Assembly: GCA_024642295.1 (NCBI GenBank)
Contig: JAHEBK010000145.1
Span: 1 to 5,228, forward strand
Direction: 5' to 3'
Length of the DNA: 5,228 nt
Source: Flavobacterium sp.
Lineage (GTDB): Bacteria > Bacteroidota > Bacteroidia > Flavobacteriales > Flavobacteriaceae
Shown here: in pieces, positions 1 through 5,105 of the stretch
Layout of the letters: every line of letters begins with the position of its first letter
How positions within the stretch are numbered: position 1 is the stretch's first letter
Notes under the pieces: model-generated
Databases searched by the model: none
What the model was told of the DNA's origin: nothing
The model's input: only the letters and a program-made list of their open reading frames with translations
Program-made: the position numbers and the translations under genes

Positions 1-1176
1 TGCAGCGATACCAGGTAAAACACGACCTTCAAGCATCTCAAGCATAGCTCCGCCACCTGTTGAAACATAACTTACTTTGTCTTCAAAACCAAATTGTTTT
101 ACTGCAGCAACTGAATCTCCACCACCTACAAGTGAGAACGCTCCGTTAGCTGTTGATTCAGCAATATAATCCCCCAAAGCAATTGTTCCTTTCGCAAAAG
201 ATTCCATTTCGAAAACTCCTAATGGACCATTCCAAAGAATTGTTTTAGAATCTAAGATTACTTTTTTGAAGTTTTCCAATGATTTTGGGCCTGCATCAAG
301 ACCTTCCCATCCATCAGGAATTTCTCTTACGTCAACTACTTGTGTATTGGCAGTATTTGAAAAATCATCAGCAGCAATTACATCCACAGGAATGTGAATT
401 TGAACCCCTTTTTCTTTTGCTAAACGCAAAATTTCCAATGCCAATTCTTGTTTGTCATCTTCACAGATAGAATTCCCTACTTTCCCACCAAGTGCTTTTA
501 CGAAAGTAAAAGTCATTCCACCACCGATAATCATGTGGTCAACTTTGTCTAAAATGTTTTCGATAACTGTAATTTTAGAAGATACTTTAGAGCCTCCTAA
601 AACAGCTGTTACTGGTTTTTCGCTATCTTTTAATACTTTATTGATGCTTTCAATTTCTTTAGCTAATAAAAACCCAAAACATTTAGCTGTTGGGAAAAAT
701 TGTGCAATGATTGTTGTTGAAGCATGCGCTCTGTGCGCCGTTCCAAAAGCATCATTTACATAAATGTCTCCAAGTGAAGCCAATTCTTTAGAGAAAGCTA
801 CATCCCCTGCTTCTTCTTCCGCATGAAAACGTAAATTTTCTAACAATAAAACTTCCCCTGCTTTTAAGTCGATTGAAGCTGCAGTAGCTACTTCACCAAC
901 ACAGTTTGAAGCAAATTTTACAGGAACTCCAAGAATTTCTGATGTTTTATTTAAAATATGTTTTAACGAATATTTGTCTTCTGCTCCTTTTGGTCTTCCT
1001 AAGTGAGACATCAAAATAACACTTCCACCATCAGCAAGAATTTTGTCAATAGTTGGTTTTGCAGAAACGATACGAGTGGTATCAGTTATGTTGAAATTTT
1101 CGTCCAAAGGCACGTTAAAATCAACACGAATTATTGCTTTTTTATTTTTAAAATCAAAGTCGTTTAAAGTCTTCAT
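1..1176 (-). CDS. pgk: phosphoglycerate kinase, 3' end cut by window edge
   Basis: This cytosolic glycolytic enzyme transfers phosphate from 1,3-bisphosphoglycerate to ADP, giving ATP and 3-phosphoglycerate. The frame is open from the ATG at 1174-1176 to position 1, 392 residues, against about 395 for the family, so only a few codons and the stop are missing. The N-domain substrate site is intact: RVDFNVP (17-23, with D19 and N21), R35, SHLGRP (57-62), LENLRF (112-117, with R116) and R149. The nucleotide-binding C-domain shows GGSKVSSK (194-201), GGGMTF (218-223), WNGPLGVFE (315-323), GGGDS (351-355, with D354) and STGGGAML (372-379). No key residue is lost. The start fits the usual short N-terminus before the RVDFN strand. 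There is no Shine-Dalgarno sequence, as is common in Bacteroidota. It is transcribed divergently from holB. Identification is essentially certain. Confidence 0.98.
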   Translation of the reverse strand, partial: MKTLNDFDFKNKKAIIRVDFNVPLDENFNITDTTRIVSAKPTIDKILADGGSVILMSHLGRPKGAEDKYSLKHILNKTSEILGVPVKFASNCVGEVATAASIDLKAGEVLLLENLRFHAEEEAGDVAFSKELASLGDIYVNDAFGTAHRAHASTTIIAQFFPTAKCFGFLLAKEIESINKVLKDSEKPVTAVLGGSKVSSKITVIENILDKVDHMIIGGGMTFTFVKALGGKVGNSICEDDKQELALEILRLAKEKGVQIHIPVDVIAADDFSNTANTQVVDVREIPDGWEGLDAGPKSLENFKKVILDSKTILWNGPLGVFEMESFAKGTIALGDYIAESTANGAFSLVGGGDSVAAVKQFGFEDKVSYVSTGGGAMLEMLEGRVLPGIAA

Positions 1177-1212
1177 TAGATTTGTTTTAAGTTTATTTTT
1201 CTCAAAGATTAG

Positions 1213-1220
1213 CAAATATA
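1213..1220 (-). promoter_or_regulatory. candidate -7 element of the pgk promoter
   Basis: Read on the minus strand this is TATATTTG, an exact match to the Bacteroidota -7 consensus TAnnTTTG. It lies 36 bp upstream of the pgk ATG, which would leave an A-rich leader of roughly 30 nt. No TTG is visible at the expected -33 spacing; only a T-rich stretch (TTTTCC) is near. The match is seen in the sequence; its use as the pgk promoter is inferred. Confidence 0.55.
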
Positions 1221-1293
1221 GAACTTTTAGATTAGGAAAATATTTGAATAATCTAAAAAACACCGTCTTTTAGGAACGAAAACGATGTAACTG

Positions 1294-1328
1294 ATTAATT
1301 ATTTGTAATATTTTACAATAGAATTAAT
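1294..1328. repeat. nested inverted repeat in the pgk/holB divergent region
   Basis: Inner arms TTGTAA (1303-1308) and TTACAA (1313-1318) are perfectly complementary across a 4-bp TATT spacer. Outer arms ATTAATT (1294-1300) and AATTAAT (1322-1328) are also perfectly complementary, separated from the inner arms by 2 and 3 bp. On the plus strand the structure runs into a T tract (1328-1333), so it resembles a weak AT-only terminator. However, no plus-strand gene ends upstream of it. Its place between two divergent promoters and the TTGTAA-N4-TTACAA shape, reminiscent of CRP/FNR-type half-sites, make an operator another possibility. The function is inferred. Confidence 0.5.
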
Positions 1329-1413
1329 TTTTTATACCAAAAACATCCAAAATGTATTTTTAAAAAACCATTTTTAAGCCTATTTGAGATAAAAACAAAC
1401 GAAAGCATTCGCC

Positions 1414-1440
1414 TTGAAACTTTATTTCCTAATATTTTTG
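1414..1440 (+). promoter_or_regulatory. candidate distal holB promoter (P1)
   Basis: A -33-like TTG (1414-1416) and an exact -7 match TATTTTTG (1433-1440, consensus TAnnTTTG) are separated by 16 bp, at the short end of the usual Flavobacterium spacing. Initiation a few bases downstream would give a leader of about 25 nt before the holB ATG. The motif is read directly; promoter use is inferred. Confidence 0.45.
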
Positions 1441-1465
1441 ACTAAACCATTTTCTGTTATCTTTG
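1438..1465 (+). promoter_or_regulatory. candidate proximal holB promoter (P2), predicts leaderless mRNA
   Basis: A -33 TTG (1438-1440) and an exact -7 match TATCTTTG (1458-1465) are separated by 17 bp, which fits the Flavobacterium promoter consensus. Only four bases (1466-1469) lie between the -7 element and the holB ATG at 1470. Initiation at normal spacing would therefore fall on or beside the A of the start codon. The TTG used here as -33 is also the end of the -7 element of the distal promoter, so the two candidates interlock. Confidence 0.6.
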
Positions 1466-1469
1466 CTTT

Positions 1470-2618
1470 ATGCTATTTTCTGAAATTTTAGGACAAGAAC
1501 ACATCAAAAACCACCTGACTCAAAGTGCTAGTTCAGGACGTATTCCGCACGCTCAATTATTTGTAGGACCAGAAGGAAGCGGTACTTTACCGATGGCGAT
1601 TGCTTATGCACAATACATTTTGTGTAGCAATCAAAATGGAGAGAACACAGGAGAAAATACCGCCTGTAATCTTAAGTTTGATAAAATAGCCCATCCCGAC
1701 TTGCATTTTGCCTATCCCACTGTCACCACAACCGAAGTTAAGAAAAGTCCCAAAAGCATTGATTTTATTGTCGATTGGAGAGAATTCATTTTACAACAAC
1801 CCTATGGTGGGCTGTTTGATTGGTATGCGATTTTGGGTGTCGAAAACAAGCAAGGAGAAATTAGGGTTGATGATGCTCAGGAAATTTTGAAATCATTGTC
1901 TTTGAAATCCTATGAAGGAGGACATAAAATTATGATTGTTTGGATGGCAGATAAACTCAATATTTCGGCTTCCAATAAGTTGTTGAAATTACTGGAAGAG
2001 CCACCTGAGAAAACTATTTTTATATTAATTAGTGAAAACGAAGAAGATATCATTCAAACGATTCGTTCTCGTTGCCAAATTTTGCATTTTAATGGTTTGA
2101 GCCAAGCAGTTATTGCCGATGCATTAATTTCCAGAGAAGGTATCGACCCCAAACAAGCTCAAAAAATAGCACATCAAGCACAAGGGAATTATAACAAAGC
2201 CTTGCATTTGCTCCATGATGATAGTGAAGAATTTCCGTTTGAAGAATGGTTTGTTACTTGGGTAAGAGCTGCTTTTAAAGCTAAAAAAGACGCTTCAGCC
2301 ATACAAGAATTAATTCTTTGGAGCGAAAAAATTGCCGCTTTAGGAAGAGAAAGCCAAAAGAAATTCCTAGAGTTTTGTATCGAAATCTTTCGCCAAGCTT
2401 TGATGTTAAATTACGAAGCAACGGATTTGGTTTATTTTGAACCCAAAGTCCCTAAATTCAAACTAGAAAACTTTGCGCCTTTTGTCAATGGGAATAACAT
2501 TCAAGATATTTACAACGAAATATCAGAAGCGATGTATCATGTAGAACGCAACGGAAATGCTAAAATAATTTTAACCGATTTATCCATAAAACTAACCCGC
2601 CTCATCCATAAAAAATAA
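1470..2618 (+). CDS. holB: DNA polymerase III subunit delta' (clamp-loader subunit)
   Basis: The 382-residue protein is the delta' subunit of the replicative clamp loader, which with delta and the tau/gamma subunits opens the sliding clamp onto primed DNA. The AAA+ fold shows in order: the N-terminal ILGQEHIKNHL segment (6-16), a degenerate Walker A loop GPEGSGTL (33-40, the catalytic lysine replaced by Thr), a Walker B-like region (153-164), LLKLLEEPP (171-179) and the SRC motif of the sensor-1/arginine-finger region (200-202). A C-terminal helical collar domain follows. The missing P-loop lysine fits the non-ATPase role known for delta'. The zinc-module region has only two cysteines (C52, C66) rather than the four of E. 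coli delta', so zinc binding is unlikely. The ATG is the first possible start: the frame upstream has a stop (1443-1445) and no other ATG. Confidence 0.94.
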   Translation: MLFSEILGQEHIKNHLTQSASSGRIPHAQLFVGPEGSGTLPMAIAYAQYILCSNQNGENTGENTACNLKFDKIAHPDLHFAYPTVTTTEVKKSPKSIDFIVDWREFILQQPYGGLFDWYAILGVENKQGEIRVDDAQEILKSLSLKSYEGGHKIMIVWMADKLNISASNKLLKLLEEPPEKTIFILISENEEDIIQTIRSRCQILHFNGLSQAVIADALISREGIDPKQAQKIAHQAQGNYNKALHLLHDDSEEFPFEEWFVTWVRAAFKAKKDASAIQELILWSEKIAALGRESQKKFLEFCIEIFRQALMLNYEATDLVYFEPKVPKFKLENFAPFVNGNNIQDIYNEISEAMYHVERNGNAKIILTDLSIKLTRLIHKK

Positions 2619-2623
2619 CCATC

Positions 2624-3007
2624 ATGAACAATCCAGCCTCCTTATTAATTTTAGTGTTTCTTGGAATTACTTTTTTACAATCCAGTTATGAAAAATTATT
2701 TTATTGGGAAGACAATCTCACTTGGTTGAATGAACATTTTTCGAAAACCCGATTAAAAAATCATGTGAAAATTGCTTTAATTCATTTGGTCATTATGGAA
2801 CTCATATCGACTGTATTGTGTTTTGTAGGTTGCATCCAACTTCTTATCAATAACGGGCGCTTATTTGGGTTTTATGGTGCCGTTTTTTCGGCTATTACAT
2901 TGATTATGATGTTATTCGGACAACGACTAGCTAAAGATTATGATGGTGCTCGTACAGTTGTCATTTATTTTATACCTGCAGTTATGGCTGTGTATTGGTT
3001 GAATTAA
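2624..3007 (+). CDS. DoxX-like small integral membrane protein
   Basis: A 127-residue hydrophobic protein with about four membrane-spanning segments (roughly 5-20, 48-74, 79-99 and 111-126). Between the first two lies a polar stretch rich in aromatic residues (YEKLFYW...WLNEHF, 22-39), and the motif GQRLAKDYDGA (99-109) precedes the last helix. Length, four-helix layout and the K-x-x-x-W pattern after helix 1 resemble the DoxX/DoxD-like membrane family, known by fold rather than by one defined reaction. There is no signal peptide apart from the first helix. It starts 5 bp after the holB stop with no room for a separate promoter, so it is almost certainly cotranscribed with holB. Nothing in the sequence ties it functionally to DNA replication. 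The gene is secure; the family name is moderately secure; no substrate can be assigned. Confidence 0.7.
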   Translation: MNNPASLLILVFLGITFLQSSYEKLFYWEDNLTWLNEHFSKTRLKNHVKIALIHLVIMELISTVLCFVGCIQLLINNGRLFGFYGAVFSAITLIMMLFGQRLAKDYDGARTVVIYFIPAVMAVYWLN

Positions 3008-3113
3008 AAAAACAATAGAAATGGAAATGGCAAAAATCAATCTCAATTACAATCTCAAAAAACAATTTTAATGACAATAATATTTAATTTGTTGTTATAA
3101 CACTACTCTAAAA
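3008..3113 (+). promoter_or_regulatory. short intergenic gap with weak promoter candidate for the thioesterase
   Basis: This 106-bp gap holds no credible gene. TTAATTTG (3084-3091) matches the -7 consensus TAnnTTTG at all but one position and lies 22 bp before the thioesterase ATG, but there is no TTG at the expected -33 distance. The gap also contains two copies of CAATCTCAA (3038-3046 and 3050-3058) and two of AAAAAACAAT (3007-3016 and 3057-3066), probably low-complexity. The thioesterase may instead be read from the holB transcript, since no terminator hairpin is visible here. Confidence 0.25.
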
Positions 3114-3623
3114 ATGACTCCAAAAACTCCAGCAGAATCTTTAACTGTATTGACCGACTTGGTTTTGCCTAGTGAGACCAATCATATAAATAATTTATTT
3201 GGAGGCGAACTTTTGTCTCGAATGGATCGCGCCGCTAGTATCTCAGCACAGCGCCACTCCAGAAACATCGCTGTAACAGCTTCTGTGAATCATGTGGCTT
3301 TTACCAAAGCTATTTTGTTGGGTAGTGTCGTTACAATTGAAGCCAAGGTTTCAAGAGCTTTTAATAGTTCCATGGAAGTATATATTGATGTTTGGGTTGA
3401 GGATAGAGAATCTGGCATTAAGTCAAAAGCAAACGAAGCTATTTACACTTTTGTAGCAGTGAATGAAAAAGGAAAGCCCGTAATTGTTCCGCCAATTGTA
3501 CCCGAAACCGACATTGAAATTCAACGTTATGAAGGTGCTCTAAGACGCAAACAATTAAGTTTGTTACTCGCCGGAAAAATAAAACCTAGCGAAGCTACCG
3601 AATTAAAAGCGCTGTTTGACTAG
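3114..3623 (+). CDS. acyl-CoA thioesterase, hotdog fold (YciA/ACOT7-like)
   Basis: The 169-residue cytosolic enzyme is predicted to hydrolyse acyl-CoA thioesters to free fatty acid and CoA. The N-terminus carries the signature N-x-x-N-N-L-F-G-G-E-L-L-S-R-M-D (23-38), in which the FGG turn (29-31) starts the long hotdog helix and D38 is at the position of the catalytic Asp of YciA-type enzymes. VTASVNHVAFTKAI (54-67) and the following G70 match the next conserved strands, and SSMEV (85-89) lies in the CoA-binding part of the fold. A single hotdog domain is followed by a charged C-terminal tail (about 137-169), typical of the bacterial acyl-CoA thioesterase family, which works as oligomers. The chain-length preference cannot be read from sequence. 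The ATG is the first in frame and fits the family N-terminus. It ends in TAG at 3621-3623. Confidence 0.9.
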   Translation: MTPKTPAESLTVLTDLVLPSETNHINNLFGGELLSRMDRAASISAQRHSRNIAVTASVNHVAFTKAILLGSVVTIEAKVSRAFNSSMEVYIDVWVEDRESGIKSKANEAIYTFVAVNEKGKPVIVPPIVPETDIEIQRYEGALRRKQLSLLLAGKIKPSEATELKALFD

Positions 3624-3652
3624 TTCTTTTGGATTAATAATCAAGTAGATAG

Positions 3653-3682
3653 CTAAAAATAAATTTTTACATGTTTATTTAG
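3653..3682 (+). terminator. weak hairpin after the thioesterase
   Basis: CTAAAAATAAA (3653-3663) can pair with TTTATTTAG (3674-3682) apart from a two-A bulge, around a 10-base loop. It starts 30 bp after the thioesterase stop. The stem is almost all A-T and no T tract follows, so a terminator role is only a possibility; chance in AT-rich DNA is a fair alternative. Confidence 0.22.
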
Positions 3683-3697
3683 ATTAAATACAAATAG

Positions 3698-3729
3698 TTT
3701 GTTATTTAAAAAATAAGTTATTAAATTCG
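3698..3729 (+). promoter_or_regulatory. candidate promoter of the 117-residue unknown gene
   Basis: TTTG (3698-3701) fits the -33 element and TAAATTCG (3722-3729) matches the -7 consensus TAnnTTTG except for one T-to-C change; the spacing is 20 bp. This would start a transcript near 3735, about 20 nt before the ATG at 3756. The spacer contains the short palindrome TTATTT-AAA-AAATAA (3702-3716), which may be accidental in such AT-rich DNA. Confidence 0.35.
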
Positions 3730-3755
3730 CAACCTGTTTAACACACTTGCGTTTT

Positions 3756-4109
3756 ATGACTCAAATTGATTTTAATCAAGAATTTTTATTTGAAACCTCC
3801 AAAGGATACAGTTATCAATGTGATATCACAAATACTATAGTTATCAACTTTAGCGATACTATTGTAAAATACAGTGTTCGTGATTTTTTGATTTTTCAAA
3901 GAAAAGTAAACAGCGTTGCTATCCTAGATATGCTTTATGATTTATCGGATTCTTGCGACTCAAAATTGATAGAAAACACCAAAACTAATTTCTCCAGAAA
4001 TCTAACTATTTGCGAAATTATTCAATTGAGAGAATTGTTAAATGGAACCAAATTTACATTGGTACTGCATTCAATGCTTAATGAAGTTTTAAGCGACGTA
4101 CTGATTTAA
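3756..4109 (+). CDS. conserved-looking protein of unknown function, 117 residues
   Basis: I do not recognise this protein with certainty. It is small, acidic-looking and probably cytosolic, with no signal peptide or membrane segment. The N-terminal half looks like beta strands (FLFETSKGYSYQCDITNTIVINF, 10-32, written here only as extent: F10 to F32). It leads into SVRDFLIFQRKV (40-51), and the C-terminal half is helical (LTICEIIQLRELLNGT, 83-98). Cysteines are at 22, 67 and 86. The layout, a strand pair with G-Y-x-x-x-C, then D-F-x-x-F, then a C-terminal E/Q-I-x-x-L-R-x-L-L, recalls the small Bacteroidota DUF6686-type proteins, but that is a resemblance from memory. The ATG at 3756 is preferred; an in-frame TTG at 3747 would add three residues. 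It has its own promoter candidate and ends 119 bp before ferritin, on the same strand. Confidence 0.75.
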   Translation: MTQIDFNQEFLFETSKGYSYQCDITNTIVINFSDTIVKYSVRDFLIFQRKVNSVAILDMLYDLSDSCDSKLIENTKTNFSRNLTICEIIQLRELLNGTKFTLVLHSMLNEVLSDVLI

Positions 4110-4155
4110 GCTTCCTTAAAAATTCCAAAGCAACCCTCAATTATTTAGATTCGAT

Positions 4156-4205
4156 TCAAATTTAAAAGCTATTGCTCAATAGTAGGATATATTCCGTAAA
4201 TTTGA
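4156..4205. repeat. nested inverted repeats at the ferritin promoter (possible operator)
   Basis: Two features are read directly. First, TCAAATTTA (4156-4164) and TAAATTTGA (4197-4205) are perfect 9-bp inverted arms 32 bp apart; the right arm contains the ferritin -7 element. Second, between them lies a 14-bp inverted repeat, CTATTG-CT-CAATAG (4169-4182), covering the likely -33 position. The 2-bp spacer is too tight for a good RNA hairpin loop and no T tract follows, so a protein-binding site in DNA is more plausible than a terminator. Which regulator would bind is unknown; it does not look like a classical Fur box. Confidence 0.45.
4172..4204 (+). promoter_or_regulatory. candidate ferritin promoter
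   Basis: TAAATTTG (4197-4204) is an exact match to the -7 consensus TAnnTTTG. TTG (4172-4174) is the likely -33 element at 22-bp spacing, within the known range. Initiation near 4210 would give a leader of about 20 nt before the ferritin ATG. Both elements overlap inverted repeats, which suggests regulated transcription. Confidence 0.6.
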
Positions 4206-4228
4206 GAGTAACTATAAATTGAAGTAAA

Positions 4229-4756
4229 ATGAAAGATTTATTGAGAACAAACTCTTCACTTCACGAGGGAATAGAAAAATTATTAAATATTCAGGCAAAG
4301 ATAGAAAGTGATGCGTCTAACAAATATTTGGCAATGGCCTCTTGGTTGGACCGCAATGGATATGCAAACACAGCAGATTATTTGTACAAACAATCTGAAG
4401 AAGAGCGTCAGCACTTTCTTAAAATATTCAAATACATTACTGAGATGGGCGGAATTGCCATTACACCTACTGTAGGTGAAGTGCAACAAGAATTTCGTAC
4501 TTTTAAAGAGGTTTTTGAAATTGCATTACAAAATGAAATTGCTGTTACTAACGCCATCAATAAAATAGTTGCAAAATGTCGTACTGAAAACGATTATGCA
4601 ACCGAAGAATTTATGATGTGGTATGTAAGAGAGCAAAGAGAAGAAGAAATAAATGCTAGACGTGCCTTAGAACTTTTTGAATTAATTGACGAAAATTCGG
4701 CTTCTGGAAAATTTGAATTAGACAAAGAAATTGCAAAAATTGGTGCTGTAGTATAA
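4229..4756 (+). CDS. ftnA: non-haem ferritin (FtnA type), iron storage
   Basis: The 175-residue protein is predicted to form the four-helix subunit of a 24-mer cytosolic shell that oxidises Fe(II) and stores it as a ferric mineral. Aligned by eye to E. coli FtnA, every metal ligand is present: site A E26, E59, H62; site B E59, E103, Q136, E139; and third-site residues E58, E135, E138. The ferroxidase-associated tyrosine (Y33) is also kept. Landmarks are W39, EEERQH (57-62) and WYVREQREEE (131-140). The C-terminal fifth helix is present (about 160-172). There is no haem-ligand methionine context or bacterioferritin signature, so this is Ftn and not Bfr. The N-terminus is about nine residues longer than in E. 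coli. The ATG at 4229 follows a strong promoter candidate. It converges on a [2Fe-2S] ferredoxin gene across a shared terminator. Confidence 0.96.
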   Translation: MKDLLRTNSSLHEGIEKLLNIQAKIESDASNKYLAMASWLDRNGYANTADYLYKQSEEERQHFLKIFKYITEMGGIAITPTVGEVQQEFRTFKEVFEIALQNEIAVTNAINKIVAKCRTENDYATEEFMMWYVREQREEEINARRALELFELIDENSASGKFELDKEIAKIGAVV

Positions 4757-4778
4757 CCGAAAGTACAATAACTATTAT

Positions 4779-4813
4779 AAAACTTTTATTTTTTCAAATA
4801 AGAGTTTTTTTTT
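4779..4813. terminator. bidirectional hairpin terminator between ferritin and ferredoxin
   Basis: Arms 4779-4791 and 4796-4808 form a 13-bp stem around the 4-base loop TTTC (4792-4795). All pairs are Watson-Crick except one T-G wobble (4785 with 4802). On the plus strand a T tract continues through 4813, a good intrinsic terminator for ferritin. On the minus strand the same stem is followed by a short AT-rich stretch starting in TAA, so it can also end the ferredoxin transcript, less strongly. The ferredoxin stop codon (4812-4814) lies inside the T tract. Confidence 0.85.
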
Positions 4814-5069
4814 ATGATTTCATTTGCTGCACTATTTTTTCGGCTTGGCTTAGGCTTACTTTATCATACCATTTATTTTCTGATTGATTGTAGAGAATTG
4901 GAGCACATTTACAACGGTCGCTACATTCCATTTTAAATAGCTCAACTTCGTTTTTCAAGCCCTGTTCTTTGATGGCCTTTTTGAAATACTTCTTAATTTC
5001 TTTGTGCTTACCGCATTTACTTCCGTTGCAAATAAACAGTGCTTTTTTAGGAAATTCTTTCGTGCTCAT
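4812..5069 (-). CDS. thioredoxin-like [2Fe-2S] ferredoxin
   Basis: The 85-residue cytosolic protein matches the thioredoxin-fold [2Fe-2S] ferredoxin family, which carries electrons one at a time. An N-terminal strand (KALFICNGSKCG, 9-20) holds C14 and C19 in a C-x4-C pair, and C49 and C53 in the C-x3-C loop CSDRC complete the four cluster ligands. A fifth cysteine, C55, follows in CKCAP. The C-terminal part has the family pattern of a W-Y strand (67-68) and a closing helix (SQAEKIVQQM, 74-83). It is short for the family but looks complete. The redox partner is not known from the sequence. It is a different fold from Bfd, the ferredoxin that releases iron from bacterioferritin, although its place beside ferritin invites comparison. 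The start ATG is at 5067-5069; an out-of-frame ATG lies 7 bp upstream. Confidence 0.85.
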   Translation of the reverse strand: MSTKEFPKKALFICNGSKCGKHKEIKKYFKKAIKEQGLKNEVELFKMECSDRCKCAPILYNQSENKWYDKVSLSQAEKIVQQMKS

Positions 5070-5088
5070 AGCTCATCGGTTTAGATAA

Positions 5089-5096
5089 CAAAGATA
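5089..5096 (-). promoter_or_regulatory. candidate -7 element for the ferredoxin gene
   Basis: Read on the minus strand this is TATCTTTG, an exact match to TAnnTTTG, 19 bp upstream of the ferredoxin ATG. That would give a leader of about 13 nt. The nearest upstream TTG is only 10 bp away, too close for a -33 element, so the promoter is incomplete as read. The ferredoxin could instead be cotranscribed with the gene that ends 36 bp upstream. Confidence 0.45.
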
Positions 5097-5105
5097 AAAC
5101 TAAAA

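Noticed and set aside
279..763. Open plus-strand frames of 63 and 103 codons inside the pgk region
   Set aside because: They lie antisense to the fully conserved pgk reading frame and their translations look like no protein family; shadows of the real gene.
1043..1273. Open plus-strand frame of 76 codons running out of pgk into the divergent gap
   Set aside because: Antisense to the pgk start for most of its length, low-complexity at its end, and it crosses the pgk promoter candidate.
1261..1290. Possible hairpin CACCGT...ACGATG near the pgk promoter
   Set aside because: Arms mismatch in the middle and pairing is too short to separate from chance.
1708..1890. Open frame of 60 codons within holB
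   Set aside because: Alternate frame of a well-conserved holB segment, with no sign of independent coding.
3021..3100. Two tiny overlapping frames (16 and 9 codons) joined by TAATG before the thioesterase
   Set aside because: Too short and compositionally like the surrounding AT-rich gap; the coupling-like overlap is likely chance.
3747..3755. TTG start giving three extra residues on the unknown protein
   Set aside because: An ATG follows immediately in frame at 3756; TTG starts are uncommon and nothing favours the longer form.
4109..4131. GCTT...AAGC ends after the unknown gene as a possible terminator
   Set aside because: Only four base pairs close the structure, the interior does not pair, and no T tract follows.
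4283..4489. Minus-strand frame of 68 codons, cysteine-rich in translation
   Set aside because: Exactly antisense to the ferritin helices that carry the iron ligands; the cysteines are a by-product of the complementary strand.
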